NCBI GenBank assembly: GCA_900466575.1
Contig: UBMP01000006.1
Coordinates: 1-64,000 of the forward strand
Reading direction: 5' to 3'
DNA: 64,000 nt
From: Hyphomicrobiales bacterium
GTDB lineage: Bacteria > Pseudomonadota > Alphaproteobacteria > Rhizobiales > Rhizobiaceae
The position numbers and the translations under genes were made by a program. The notes under the pieces were generated by a model. The model was not told the DNA's origin. It searched no databases and saw only the letters and a program-made list of their open reading frames with translations. Shown here in pieces: positions 39,417-49,558 of the stretch. How positions within the stretch are numbered: position 1 is the stretch's first letter; every line of letters begins with the position of its first letter.

Positions 39417-42400
39417 CTACTCTGCCGCCACCCGTACCTCCGGCTTCGGCGAATCGATCTCCCGCTCCATCTCCGCTATCCGCGCCAGAACCTCCTTCGC
39501 GGCCTTTTCCTTCACATGGCCGAAGCCGCGGATCTTTTCGGCGGCGGCGAGGAGTTCGGCCACAGCAAGAGCATTGGCAGCATTGAGCTTGCCGGCAACC
39601 CGGGCCAGCAGCGCCTCGAAATCGACGATCATCTGCCGCTCCATCTTGCGCTCTTGCGTGTAGCCGAAGATATCCAGCGGGGTGCCGCGCAGTGCCTTGA
39701 ACTTGGCGAGTGCGTTGAGTGCGCCCATCATCCACGGGCCGTAGGAGCTTTTCACCAGATGGCCGTGCTTGTCCTTCTTCGCGAAGATCGGCGGGGCCAT
39801 GTGGAATTCGAGGCGGTCCCAGTCGGCGAACTGTTCGGCGAGCCGCTTTTCGAAATCGCCATTGGTGAAGAGGCGGGCGGTTTCGTATTCGTCCTTGATC
39901 GCCATCAGCTTGCCGAGGCTGCGGGCGGCGGCGAGCGTCACCGGGCCTGCCGCGCCGGTCGCGCGGATTTCGGCCTCGCGGACGGAGGCGATGGCGCGTT
40001 CGAAGCGTTTGGCGTAGCGGGCGTTCTGGTAGGCGGTGAGATGCGCCGTCAGGCGCTTGATGGCCTCGTCGGCGGTTTCCGGATGCGGTGCGTCGTGGTG
40101 GTGGTCGCGATAGATCGCGGTGACGGCGGCGGGATCGTTTCCGGCAATGCGTCCCCAGCGGAAGGCGGCGATGTTCATGTCGACCGCTTCGCCGTTGAGG
40201 CGGATGGCCTCTTCCACTGACTCAGGTGAAAGCGGGAGGCCGCCGAGCTGGCTGGCATAGCCCAGCATGAACATGTTGGCGGCGAGCGCATTGGCGAAGA
40301 GTTCGCGCGCGGCCTCGTCGGCGTCGAAGAAGCGGGTTTGCGTTTCGCCGGCGGATTTGCGGATTGTCTTCTTCATCAGCTCGGCCGGGAAGGAGAAATC
40401 CGGGTTGCGGGTGAAGCCGCCGGGCATGATTTCGGCGGTGTTGGCGATGAAGAGCGTCTTGTCTTCGGTGACGGTGGCCAGCACCTTCTTGGAGGCCGAA
40501 ACTGCGAGGTCGCAGCCGAGCACAAGATCGGAGCGGCCGGCGGGGATGCGGATCGCGGTGATTGCTTCCGGGCTCTTGGCGATGCGGAGATGGGTGAGCA
40601 CCGCGCCGCCCTTCTGGGCAAGGCCGGCCATGTCGATCAGGCCGCAGCCCTTTTCCTCGATATGGGCGGCCATGCCGAGGATCTGGCCGATGGTGACGAC
40701 GCCCGTGCCGCCGATGCCGGCAACGATGGCGGCCCAGCCGTCATCCAGCGAGGCGACCGCCGGGGCGGGGAGGCTCGCGAAGAGGGCGTCGAAGCCGCTG
40801 GCGTCCTTGGCCTTCGCTTCGGCCTTGCGCAGCTTGCCGCCATGGACGGTGACGAAGGAGGGACAGAAGCCCTCGACGCAGGAGAAGTCCTTGTTGCAGC
40901 TCGACTGATCGACCTTGCGCTTGCGGCCGAAGGCGGTCTCGACCGGCTGGATGGAGACGCAGTTGGATTTCACGCCGCAATCGCCGCAGCCTTCGCAGAC
41001 GGCCTCGTTGATGAAGGCGCGCTTGTTCGGGTCGGGGAATGTGCCGCGCTTGCGGCGGCGGCGCTTTTCGGCAGCACACGTTTGGTCGTAGATGAGGACG
41101 GTGACGCCGGGGATGTCGCGGAGTTCCCGCTGCACATCGTCCATGTCGCGGCGATGGTTGAAGGTCGTGCCCTTCGGCCAGTCGATGCCGGGCGGATATT
41201 TGTCCGGCTCGTCGGAGACGACGGCGATGCGCTTCACGCCTTCCGCCGCGAGCTGGCGGGCGATCTGGTCGACTGTCGCGCCGCTTTCGACATGCTGGCC
41301 GCCGGTCATGGCCACCGCATCGTTATAGAGGATCTTGTAGGTGATGTTCGTGCCGGCCGAGAGCGCGAAGCGGATGGCGAGCGAGCCGGAATGGGCATAG
41401 GTGCCGTCGCCGAGATTCTGGAAGATATGGCCGCGATCGGAGAAGGGGGCGACGCCCACCCATTGCGCGCCTTCGCCGCCCATCTGGGTGAAGCCGACCG
41501 TGTTGCGGTCCATCCAGATCGACATGAAATGACAGCCGATGCCGGCCGCCGCCACGGAGCCTTCCGGCACCTTGGTCGAGGAGTTGTGCGGACAGCCGGA
41601 GCAGAAGAAGGGCGTGCGGATATTGCCGTCGGCAATGCTGGCAATCATCGCCTGCGCCTGTTTCAGCCGCGCGGTGCGGGCGGAAATCTCGTCGCTGGGG
41701 CCAATGTAACGAATGATGCGCTCGCCCATCGCGATCGCAATGTCGTTCGAGTCGAGCGCGCCCTTGACTGGGAAGAGCCAGTCGCCGCGCTCGTCGCGCT
41801 TGCCGACGATCATCGGCTGGCCGGCGGCGCCGTAAAGCGCTTCGCGGAGCTGCGTTTCGATGAGGGAGCGCTTCTCCTCGACCACGACGATTTCCGTGAG
41901 GCCGCTCGCAAATTCCATCACGTCGTCGAGATCAAGCGGCCAAGTGCAGCCGATCTTGAAGAGGCGGATGCCGAGGCGGTTTGCCTCTTCCTCGCCGATG
42001 CCGAGATTGGAGAAGGCCTGCAGGACGTCGAGATAGCTCTTGCCGGTGGAGATGACGCCGAGCTTGGGGGCTTCGCCGCCGGACCAGATGATCTTGTTCA
42101 AGCCATTGGCGCGGATGAAGAGATTGGCGGCGGCGCGCTTGTATTCATGCAGGCGCGCTTCCTGGCCGAGAAAGTCGATATCGTTGAGGCGGATATGGAT
42201 GCCGCCCGGCGGGCCTTCGAAGGGGGGCGTGACGATATCGAGGCGGTTGAGGCCGGCATTCACTGAAGCCGTCGACTCGACATTGTCCTTCACGCATTTC
42301 AGCGCCACCCAGCAGCCGGAATAGCGGCTGAGCGCATAGCCCAGGAGACCATAATCGATGATTTCCTGAACGCCGGCGGGGTTCAGGATCGGCATCATGT

Positions 42401-42893
42401 AGTCAACGAAGTTGAATTCGGTCTGGTGGGCATTGGTCGAGGATTCGGCCGTGTGGTCGTCGCCCATCAGGACGAGGACGCCACCGTTCGGCGACGTGCC
42501 TGCGAGGTTGGCGTGGCGGAAGACGTCGCCGGCGCGGTCGACGCCGGGGCCCTTGCCGTACCAGAGGCCGAAGACGCCGTCATATCTGCCATGGCCGTCG
42601 AGACCGGCCTGCTGGGAGCCCCAGACGGCGGTCGCGGCCAGCTCTTCGTTGAGGCCGGGCGTGAAGGTGATCTGGTGCGCGGTGAGCTCTTTCTTCGCCT
42701 TCATGAACTGGCTGTCGAGCCCGCCGAGCGGCGAGCCGCGATAGCCGGAAATGAAACCGGCCGTGTTGAGCCCCGCAGCCCTGTCGGCCTCGTGCTGCAT
42801 CATCATCATCCGCGCGATCGCCTGCGCGCCGGTGAGGTACACCCGGTTACGCGACAGGTCGTATTTGTCATCGAGCGAGATTTTCTGATGCAT
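39417..42893 (-). CDS. fused indolepyruvate ferredoxin oxidoreductase family protein
   Basis: A 1158-residue single-chain 2-oxoacid:acceptor oxidoreductase. The order is an N-terminal pyrimidine-binding domain (FISGYRGSPLGGLD), a thiamine-diphosphate domain with GGEGAQWVGVAPF and NLGDGTYAHSG, an iron-sulfur cysteine group (CSGCPHNSST, then CEGCGDCGVKSNC) and a C-terminal gamma-type domain starting near IVAGIGGTGVVTIGQILG. It oxidatively decarboxylates aryl or branched 2-oxoacids from amino acid breakdown to acyl-CoA, passing electrons to ferredoxin. ATG 42893 is the conserved start. It is transcribed as a single gene. Confidence 0.92.
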   Translation of the reverse strand: MHQKISLDDKYDLSRNRVYLTGAQAIARMMMMQHEADRAAGLNTAGFISGYRGSPLGGLDSQFMKAKKELTAHQITFTPGLNEELAATAVWGSQQAGLDGHGRYDGVFGLWYGKGPGVDRAGDVFRHANLAGTSPNGGVLVLMGDDHTAESSTNAHQTEFNFVDYMMPILNPAGVQEIIDYGLLGYALSRYSGCWVALKCVKDNVESTASVNAGLNRLDIVTPPFEGPPGGIHIRLNDIDFLGQEARLHEYKRAAANLFIRANGLNKIIWSGGEAPKLGVISTGKSYLDVLQAFSNLGIGEEEANRLGIRLFKIGCTWPLDLDDVMEFASGLTEIVVVEEKRSLIETQLREALYGAAGQPMIVGKRDERGDWLFPVKGALDSNDIAIAMGERIIRYIGPSDEISARTARLKQAQAMIASIADGNIRTPFFCSGCPHNSSTKVPEGSVAAAGIGCHFMSIWMDRNTVGFTQMGGEGAQWVGVAPFSDRGHIFQNLGDGTYAHSGSLAIRFALSAGTNITYKILYNDAVAMTGGQHVESGATVDQIARQLAAEGVKRIAVVSDEPDKYPPGIDWPKGTTFNHRRDMDDVQRELRDIPGVTVLIYDQTCAAEKRRRRKRGTFPDPNKRAFINEAVCEGCGDCGVKSNCVSIQPVETAFGRKRKVDQSSCNKDFSCVEGFCPSFVTVHGGKLRKAEAKAKDASGFDALFASLPAPAVASLDDGWAAIVAGIGGTGVVTIGQILGMAAHIEEKGCGLIDMAGLAQKGGAVLTHLRIAKSPEAITAIRIPAGRSDLVLGCDLAVSASKKVLATVTEDKTLFIANTAEIMPGGFTRNPDFSFPAELMKKTIRKSAGETQTRFFDADEAARELFANALAANMFMLGYASQLGGLPLSPESVEEAIRLNGEAVDMNIAAFRWGRIAGNDPAAVTAIYRDHHHDAPHPETADEAIKRLTAHLTAYQNARYAKRFERAIASVREAEIRATGAAGPVTLAAARSLGKLMAIKDEYETARLFTNGDFEKRLAEQFADWDRLEFHMAPPIFAKKDKHGHLVKSSYGPWMMGALNALAKFKALRGTPLDIFGYTQERKMERQMIVDFEALLARVAGKLNAANALAVAELLAAAEKIRGFGHVKEKAAKEVLARIAEMEREIDSPKPEVRVAAE

Positions 42894-43185
42894 TCGCGGT
42901 CCTCCCAAACCTTGAACTGATCCTGCTGCATGTCCGCATGGAGAACCTGCCTCCACGCTCGGGAAATGCTCAGCCGAGATTGTTCTCTCAACCGTGAGAA
43001 CCGTCAAATGGTTTTGGAGCTTCCCAAAAAGTCGCAAGGGAATTGCGGTTTGTTATCCGGACGGGTTCGAATGTTGCGTCGCAAGGGCAGGCGGCGAAAC
43101 ATTCGGAAGGGGTACAATGTTCTGCTCGACACCGGCAGAGCAGCGTGGTCTCTAAAAGACAACGCAAACGCTTGAGGCTTCCCAC

Positions 43186-43815
43186 ATGGACGTGACGCAA
43201 TTTCATAGCCTGCTTCTTGTCTATGCTGCCTATCTGATTGCAGTGGCGAGTCCCGGTCCGAGCAACATGGCGATCATGGCCGCCGCGATGAACCAGGGCC
43301 GCGCCCAAGGTGTCGCGCTGGCCTTCGGTGTGCTGACCGGCAGCCTTTTCTGGGCGTGTCTGGCGGCGGCAGGAATCTCGACGGTTCTGACGCGCTATGC
43401 GGAGGCGCTGATCGTGATGAAGATTGCCGGTGGTCTCTATCTGCTCTTCCTCGCGTGGAAATCGGCGCGATCGGCCATCTCTGACAAGGCATCGACCGTC
43501 GCCCGAGCGGCGCCTGCCAGCCGGCTGGTGTCTTACCGGCGCGGCGTGCTTCTCCATCTGACGAATCCCAAGGCTATCCTGGGATGGGGAGCGATCATGA
43601 CCTTGGGCCTCACGCCGGATGCGCCTGCGCATACGCTTCCCGCCATCATCGGCGGTTGCGCTGTCCTCGGCTTCATCGTCTTTGTCGGCTATGCGCTGCT
43701 TTTCTCGACGGCGGCGATGGCGAATGGATATCGCAAGGCGCGCCGCTTCATCGAGGGCACACTTGCCGTCGTGTTCGGCTATGCCGGTCTCAGGCTGCTG
43801 CTGTCAAAACCCTGA
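43186..43815 (+). CDS. LysE/RhtB-family amino acid exporter
   Basis: A 209-residue inner membrane protein with about six hydrophobic segments. The family pattern is at the start (AYLIAVASPGPSNMAIMAAAMNQGRAQGVALAFGVLTG, about residues 14-50) and LTNPKAILGWGAIMTLG in the middle. Such proteins export basic amino acids, homoserine or threonine-like compounds, or other amines. Its stop abuts the stop of the convergent HAD gene. No adjacent regulator of ArgP type is present. Confidence 0.92.
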   Translation: MDVTQFHSLLLVYAAYLIAVASPGPSNMAIMAAAMNQGRAQGVALAFGVLTGSLFWACLAAAGISTVLTRYAEALIVMKIAGGLYLLFLAWKSARSAISDKASTVARAAPASRLVSYRRGVLLHLTNPKAILGWGAIMTLGLTPDAPAHTLPAIIGGCAVLGFIVFVGYALLFSTAAMANGYRKARRFIEGTLAVVFGYAGLRLLLSKP

Positions 43816-44481
43816 TCAGGCGGCGCGCTCGATCATCATTGCGACTTCGTGCAGGTCGTGCGCGACGGCTGTGCAGAAGGGGCGAATCTCGTCTGTCGGG
43901 TCGAGCAGGTCCGGCACCATGACGGCCATCATGCCGGCCGCGTGGGCAGAACGGATGCCATTATGGCTGTCTTCCAGGGCCATGCATGTCGCTGGATCGA
44001 CACCGAGACGCCGGGCGGCCGTGAGGAAAGGGTCGGGTTCCGGCTTGCCCTTCACATAGTCGCCCTGCGCGACGATGGCGTGGAAGCGGTGCGTAATCCC
44101 AAAGGCGCCGATCTTGCGGTCAACCTTCTGGCGCATGGACGAGGTGGCAATGGCCCGGGGAATGGCGAGCCGATCCAGCACATCAAGGATTTCGACCACG
44201 CCGGGCTTGATGTCGAGGCGGAGATCGAGCAGCGCGTCGTAATGCGAAAGCCAGACGCTGCGGAAAGCATCCGCATCAAACTCGCCCCCGAGGGCGGCGA
44301 TCAATCTCGTCCGGATATCCGGCCATTGCTGGCCGACAAGCGTCCTGAAGAGGCTCCACTCGATCTTGTGCCCGAAATGGGCGGCTGCGGTTGCTGCCGA
44401 TTCGAAAGACAGCGTTTCCGAGTTGAACAGCAGCCCGTCCATGTCAAAGATCACGGCGGCGGGACGGCGGGGAAGGGACAT
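43816..44481 (-). CDS. HAD-superfamily phosphatase, beta-phosphoglucomutase-like
   Basis: A 221-residue HAD hydrolase. Motif I is VIFDMDGLLFNSE near residue 11, motif II is IATSS, the lysine motif is GDYVKGKPEPDPFLTAARRLG and motif III/IV is ALEDSHNGIRSAHAAGM. A helical cap lies between motifs I and II. It removes phosphate from a sugar or other small phosphate ester or isomerises it. ATG 44481 matches the family length. Confidence 0.9.
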   Translation of the reverse strand: MSLPRRPAAVIFDMDGLLFNSETLSFESAATAAAHFGHKIEWSLFRTLVGQQWPDIRTRLIAALGGEFDADAFRSVWLSHYDALLDLRLDIKPGVVEILDVLDRLAIPRAIATSSMRQKVDRKIGAFGITHRFHAIVAQGDYVKGKPEPDPFLTAARRLGVDPATCMALEDSHNGIRSAHAAGMMAVMVPDLLDPTDEIRPFCTAVAHDLHEVAMMIERAA

Positions 44482-44523
44482 CGGGCATCGATTCCTGATA
44501 CGAGGCGATTTAAAGAGGTCCTT

Positions 44524-44556
44524 AGAGCATTTTTCCCGAAAACGGAATCGCGGCGT
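44524..44556. repeat. RIME-like dispersed rhizobial palindromic fragment
   Basis: The start AGAGCATTTTTCC followed by GAAAACGGAATCGCG is of the AGAGC-start intergenic palindrome class common in Rhizobiales. A related piece is at 62906-62952. Identification is by pattern only. Confidence 0.4.
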
Positions 44557-44565
44557 AAACAGAAA

Positions 44566-44595
44566 ATGCCCCGGAGACTGCAGGCTCCGGGGCAT
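44566..44595 (-). terminator. rho-independent terminator of the TRAP binding-protein gene
   Basis: ATGCCCCGGAG (44566-44576) and CTCCGGGGCAT (44585-44595) form a perfect 11-pair stem, and the leftward transcript ends in T after it. The stem starts 21 bases beyond the stop codon. Confidence 0.88.
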
Positions 44596-44616
44596 CGCTA
44601 ATCTCGAATGATCAGA

Positions 44617-45744
<1,128 letters not shown>

Positions 45745-45781
45745 TTAAGTCTGCGGCCCGGTTTCCCCCTCAGTGCCACAG

Positions 45782-45801
45782 AATGGTTGAAGCTAACCAT
45801 T
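45782..45801. promoter_or_regulatory. inverted repeat upstream of the TRAP binding-protein gene, GntR-like operator
   Basis: AATGGTT (45782-45788) and AACCATT (45795-45801) are separated by six bases, about 55 bases before the binding-protein start. The TGGT/ACCA form resembles operators of FadR-type GntR regulators. Confidence 0.45.
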
Positions 45802-45990
45802 TTGCCCTTGAGCTTGCAAGCATGCAGAGCCAAAAATCCTTTCAGTAAGTGGCTGCAAGAAAATGCCTTTTTTGATAAATCTACCGAACTTTTCCCGGTG
45901 TGTTTTGTGCCTCGCAAAGTCGCAATTCCGATTGACTCGCGTGACCTGCAGCGTGATGAATGTCAAACTTGATCAAATGGAGACCCTTTC

Positions 45991-46752
45991 ATGAGCATGC
46001 CGATTGTCGCCATTCCTGCCGATATCCGCGAACTTGATGGAACGACATGGCATGTGGTGCAGACGCAGTACGTGAATGCGGCGGTCAGTGGCGCGGGGCT
46101 TCTGCCGCTGCTCGTGCCGGCGCTGGAGACGGGGCACGACATTGACGAAGTGCTCGACCGTGTGGATGGGGTCATGCTTTCCGGCTCGCGCTCCAATGTT
46201 CATCCCTCTCTCTACGGCAAGGTCGCTGAGGAAAAGGACGGACCATTCGATCCCGCGCGCGACGCGACGACGATGCCGCTGATCCGCCGCGCGGTCGAAC
46301 GGGGCATTCCGCTTCTTGCGATCTGCCGGGGTATTCAGGAAATGAACGTGGCGCTGGGCGGAACGCTCGCCAGTGAAATCCAGGAGATGCCAGGGATTTC
46401 CGATCATCGCCGGGCGGACGTTCCGGATCGTGATGTTCAATACAAGATCCACCAGACCGTCCGCGTGAAAGAAGGCTCCTGCCTCGCCGGGGCCTTGGGC
46501 GCGGGCGAGGTCAAGGTCAATTCGCTGCACCGGCAGGCGATTTCGGAAACCGCTCCCAATCTGGCGGTCGAAGCGGTGGCCGAAGACGGCACGATCGAGG
46601 CCGTCTCGGTGATCGGAGCCAAGTCCTTTGCCGTCGGCGTGCAGTGGCACCCGGAATATTGGGTTGGTAAGGATGGTCCCTCGAACGCGCTGTTCAAGGC
46701 CTTTGGCGAGGCCGTGCGTGAACATGCGGCTGCGCGCCAGCTCACGGCTTGA
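45991..46752 (+). CDS. gamma-glutamyl-gamma-aminobutyrate hydrolase family protein (class I amidotransferase fold)
   Basis: A 253-residue cytoplasmic PuuD-like enzyme hydrolysing gamma-glutamyl amide bonds, in E. coli during putrescine breakdown. The nucleophile C112 lies in LLAICRGIQEMNVALGG and the His-Glu pair in GVQWHPEYW near residue 215. Other blocks: DGVMLSGSRSNVHPSLYG. ATG 45991 has a purine-rich site upstream. No other puu genes are nearby, so the natural substrate is unsure. Confidence 0.92.
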   Translation: MSMPIVAIPADIRELDGTTWHVVQTQYVNAAVSGAGLLPLLVPALETGHDIDEVLDRVDGVMLSGSRSNVHPSLYGKVAEEKDGPFDPARDATTMPLIRRAVERGIPLLAICRGIQEMNVALGGTLASEIQEMPGISDHRRADVPDRDVQYKIHQTVRVKEGSCLAGALGAGEVKVNSLHRQAISETAPNLAVEAVAEDGTIEAVSVIGAKSFAVGVQWHPEYWVGKDGPSNALFKAFGEAVREHAAARQLTA

Positions 46753-46766
46753 ACGCAGCATGCTGT

Positions 46767-46787
46767 CCTCTCCGCTTGTGGGAGAGG
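46767..46787. repeat. short palindromic dispersed repeat, copy 2
   Basis: CCTCTCC (46767-46773) and GGAGAGG (46781-46787) bracket seven bases. Its complement matches copy 1 at 45-65 at 20 of 21 positions. It lies between two convergent genes. Confidence 0.6.
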
Positions 46788-46794
46788 AGGAGGC

Positions 46795-47199
46795 TTACTG
46801 CACCGCGGTCAGGGTCAGCGCGGCGGAAGGCGGTTCGACGGCGACATAGCCGATGCCGTCTCCGGGTGCGATCATGAGCACCTGCTTGCCGGCCTTGTCG
46901 GTCAATGCAACGCTGCCATCGGCGTTCTCGGTCCAGTTGCGCGCCTGATCGAGGCCCGGCCAGACATCGTCGCAGCCCGGCTCACTCTTCAGGACAAAGG
47001 TGCGGGCCGAGGCGTGCTTGCCGCGGTTGACGACGCAGGCCTTTCCTTCCGCGATATTGGCCACGGAGTAGCTCGAGGGATTTCCGACTGCGGCGGTCTT
47101 CATCGGGTCCACGCCCGGCGTCTGCTGGGGTGAGGGCGCGAAGTAGCTCGCGGTTGCGCCGGCAATGGCGACGGCCGTGGCGGCGATGATCATCTTCAT
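46795..47199 (-). CDS. AprI/Inh family metalloprotease inhibitor
   Basis: A 134-residue secreted protein. The start MKMIIAATAVAIAGATASYFA is a signal peptide. The mature part has the inhibitor-family layout: a Cys in GKACVVN and another in SEPGCDDVW, expected to form one disulfide in a small beta barrel, then NWTENADGSVALTDKAGKQVLMI. Family members block serralysin-like proteases in the periplasm. No such protease is in this window, so its role could be general protection. ATG 47199 is chosen over the longer frame for its signal peptide and ribosome site GGAGAGA. Confidence 0.82.
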   Translation of the reverse strand: MKMIIAATAVAIAGATASYFAPSPQQTPGVDPMKTAAVGNPSSYSVANIAEGKACVVNRGKHASARTFVLKSEPGCDDVWPGLDQARNWTENADGSVALTDKAGKQVLMIAPGDGIGYVAVEPPSAALTLTAVQ

Positions 47200-47388
47200 G
47201 TCTCTCTCCTTTGCCTTCGGAGACATCTGCTTTCAGGTCCGTCGATTCCCTGACGAGCCTATCCAGCAAGGCATCTACATGCCTATCAAAGCATGTTGCG
47301 CGCCAATTCCTAACAGAAGTCTAACGCGCGGGAGCGATATTAACTGCTTATTGAGGTCAGACGATGACGAAGATCAAGATGATCCTCT

Positions 47389-48345
47389 TCAGCCCTTGAA
47401 GGGGGTCTCGGGGACGGGGGTGACCGGGTAGCCCTTCTCGAACCATGAGATCAGATTATCTGCCGCCAGATCGGCCATGGCGTTGCGGGTGGGCACGGAG
47501 GCCGAAGCGACGTGGGGCAGGAGGCAGGCATTGTCGAGTGCCATCAGACGCGCCGGAACATGTGGTTCGTCCTGGAAGACGTCGAGGCCCGCCGCAGCGA
47601 TCACCTTGCTTTCCAGCGCGTCGGCCAGCGCCTCTTCATCCACCGTCCAGCCGCGGCCGACATTGATCAGCACGCCCTTCGGGCCGAGGCGACGCAAGAT
47701 GTCGGCATTGATCGTCTTATGTGTTTCCGGGGTCTTCGGCACGATGCAGATGAGGGTGTCCACGGCGTCTGCCAAGGCCTCCAGCGTCGGATAATAGCGG
47801 TAGGAGACGTCCTTGCGCTCCGAGCGCGTGTGGTAACTCATGGGCAGATTGAAGGCGGCCACACGGCCGGCGATCTCCATGCCGATGCGGCCAAGGCCAT
47901 AGATGCCGACGGAGCGGCCGCGCAGCGAGAGCGGCGACAGCATGAAGGCGCCGTCTTTCGCCCAGCGCCCGTCGCGCAGCCAGGTTTCAGCGCGCGGCAG
48001 CAGGCGAACGGTATTGATCAGCAGGCCGAGCGCCGTGTCGGCCACTTCCTCGTTCAACACGTCCGGCGTGTTGGTCACCATGATGTTGTTGGCCGCCGCA
48101 TGCGCGACATTCACCCCGTCATAGCCGACGCCGAAGTTGGCCACGATTTCGAGGTTCGGGAGCGCTGACATCAGATCGGCGGGCATGCCATTGAATCCGG
48201 TCGCTCCGCGCACCTTTGCCGCGATGTCCGGCGTGACGAGAGCGGCGTCGGGCCTTTCGATGCGGACGAGATCGAAATGCGGCTGAAGCCGTTCGATGAC
48301 ACGCGGATGGACCTTGCCGGTTGTGAGGACCGAGACTTTCGACAT
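47389..48345 (-). CDS. D-2-hydroxyacid dehydrogenase, glyoxylate/hydroxypyruvate reductase-like
   Basis: A 318-residue NAD(P)H-dependent cytoplasmic enzyme. The nucleotide fold is at about residue 150 (RGRSVGIYGLGRIGMEIAGRVAAF). Catalytic residues of the D-isomer family are seen: Arg in NVGRGWTVDEEAL, Glu in DVFQDEP, and His in LLPHVASAS. It interconverts 2-oxo and D-2-hydroxy acids. It is followed upstream by a LacI regulator on the same strand, but they are 76 bases apart. Confidence 0.92.
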   Translation of the reverse strand: MSKVSVLTTGKVHPRVIERLQPHFDLVRIERPDAALVTPDIAAKVRGATGFNGMPADLMSALPNLEIVANFGVGYDGVNVAHAAANNIMVTNTPDVLNEEVADTALGLLINTVRLLPRAETWLRDGRWAKDGAFMLSPLSLRGRSVGIYGLGRIGMEIAGRVAAFNLPMSYHTRSERKDVSYRYYPTLEALADAVDTLICIVPKTPETHKTINADILRRLGPKGVLINVGRGWTVDEEALADALESKVIAAAGLDVFQDEPHVPARLMALDNACLLPHVASASVPTRNAMADLAADNLISWFEKGYPVTPVPETPFKG

Positions 48346-48421
48346 GGGTGTTCCCTAGCTGTAGATTGCGAGCAAATTATAGCGCATGGCTGCGCTCAGT
48401 TTTGCAGGGATCTTTGAGAGA

Positions 48422-49441
48422 TCAAGTCCGATGCAGCGGCGCTGTCGATTGCCGGATGCGCATTTCCGGTTTGATCAGGTGCATGCCGTCGGGCTCGTGG
48501 CTGCCGGAAAGCTTGTCGAGCAGCGCGCGGGCGGCAAGGCGGCCCACTTCCGACTGGCCGTTCCAGACGGTGGTGAGACCGGGCGTGGCAATCGCGGCTT
48601 CTTCCAGATCGTCATAGCCGGTGACGGAAATGTCGCGGCCCGGCATGAGGCCGGCGCGGGCGATGCCGTTCATGAAGCCGATGGCGACGAGGTCGTTCCA
48701 GCAGACGGCGGCGGTTGGCTTCTGCGGCAGCGACAGGAAATGCACGGCCGCCTCGAAGCCGCCCTGCTTGGAGCGGGGGCCGGCGATGCGCAGTGCCGGA
48801 TCAACCGGAATGTTGGCCTTTTTCAGCGCGTTGACATAGCCCTGGTAGCGGTCGCGTCCCGTCGAGGTCTGGTCGGTGCCGCCGACCATGGCGATTACGC
48901 GGTGACCGAGGCCGATCAGGTGGTTGGTGGCGAGCGAAATGCCGTAGCTGTCATCGCCGCGATAGGTGGGCAGGTCGAGGTTTTCGACCGAACGGGCGAC
49001 CAGAATGGCCGGCATGCCGTTGTTTTCGGCGAGCTCGAGATCCTCGCGCGGCGTCCCGATGGCGGGCGACATGATGACGCCGTCGCCGCCGAGCTGCAGC
49101 AGGGTCTCGATGAAATTGCGCTGCTTTTCGACCGAGTCGTAATGGTTCGACAGGATGAAGGTGTGGCTGGAGCGGTCCAGTTCGCTTTCGATCGCCTTCA
49201 GGATTTCCGCATAGAACGGGTTCTGGATGTCGTGCACGACGACACCGATAATGCCGGACCGGGAGGTTCTGAGACTGGCAGCACGGCGGTTATAGATATA
49301 GCCCAGCGCGCGCGACTGTTCCTTGATCTTTTCGCGGGTGGCAGCGGCGACGAGCGGACTGTCGCGCAGCGCGAGCGAAACGGTGGCGGTCGAGACGCCG
49401 AGGGACTCGGCGATCGTTGAAAGCTTGATCTTTTGCGCCAC
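48422..49441 (-). CDS. LacI-family transcriptional regulator
   Basis: A 339-residue repressor. The N-terminal DNA-binding part (KLSTIAESLGVSTATVSLALRD) and hinge helix (YIYNRRAASLRTSRS) are followed by a periplasmic-binding-type sugar sensor (GIIGVVVHDIQNPFYAEILKAIE; VCWNDLVAIGFMNG; DISVTGYDDLEEA). A perfect 25-base palindrome lies 50 bases upstream of its start and could be its own operator. The regulated sugar genes are not obvious; the only same-strand neighbour is the 2-hydroxyacid dehydrogenase. Confidence 0.95.
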   Translation of the reverse strand: MAQKIKLSTIAESLGVSTATVSLALRDSPLVAAATREKIKEQSRALGYIYNRRAASLRTSRSGIIGVVVHDIQNPFYAEILKAIESELDRSSHTFILSNHYDSVEKQRNFIETLLQLGGDGVIMSPAIGTPREDLELAENNGMPAILVARSVENLDLPTYRGDDSYGISLATNHLIGLGHRVIAMVGGTDQTSTGRDRYQGYVNALKKANIPVDPALRIAGPRSKQGGFEAAVHFLSLPQKPTAAVCWNDLVAIGFMNGIARAGLMPGRDISVTGYDDLEEAAIATPGLTTVWNGQSEVGRLAARALLDKLSGSHEPDGMHLIKPEMRIRQSTAPLHRT

Positions 49442-49490
49442 GTTGCCTCCCCGACGCTCTTCCTCACACGGGGTCTGCGCCCCGCTTCCC

Positions 49491-49515
49491 GTTTACTTAA
49501 AAATTTTAAGTAAAC
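49491..49515. promoter_or_regulatory. perfect 25-base palindrome upstream of the LacI gene
   Basis: GTTTACTTAAAA (49491-49502) is exactly inverted as TTTTAAGTAAAC (49504-49515) around a single A. It is A+T-rich, lies between the marR stop and the LacI gene start, and has no central CG that many LacI-type operators show. It could be the LacI operator or the site of another regulator; a terminator is unlikely given the A+T-rich stem. Confidence 0.65.
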
Positions 49516-49558
49516 TCTTTTAACGGAGCTTGCAACCATTTCAGATGGTGCGGCGCCT

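Noticed and set aside
40338..42266. 642-residue plus-strand open frame
   Set aside because: Antisense to the indolepyruvate oxidoreductase; low-complexity shadow.
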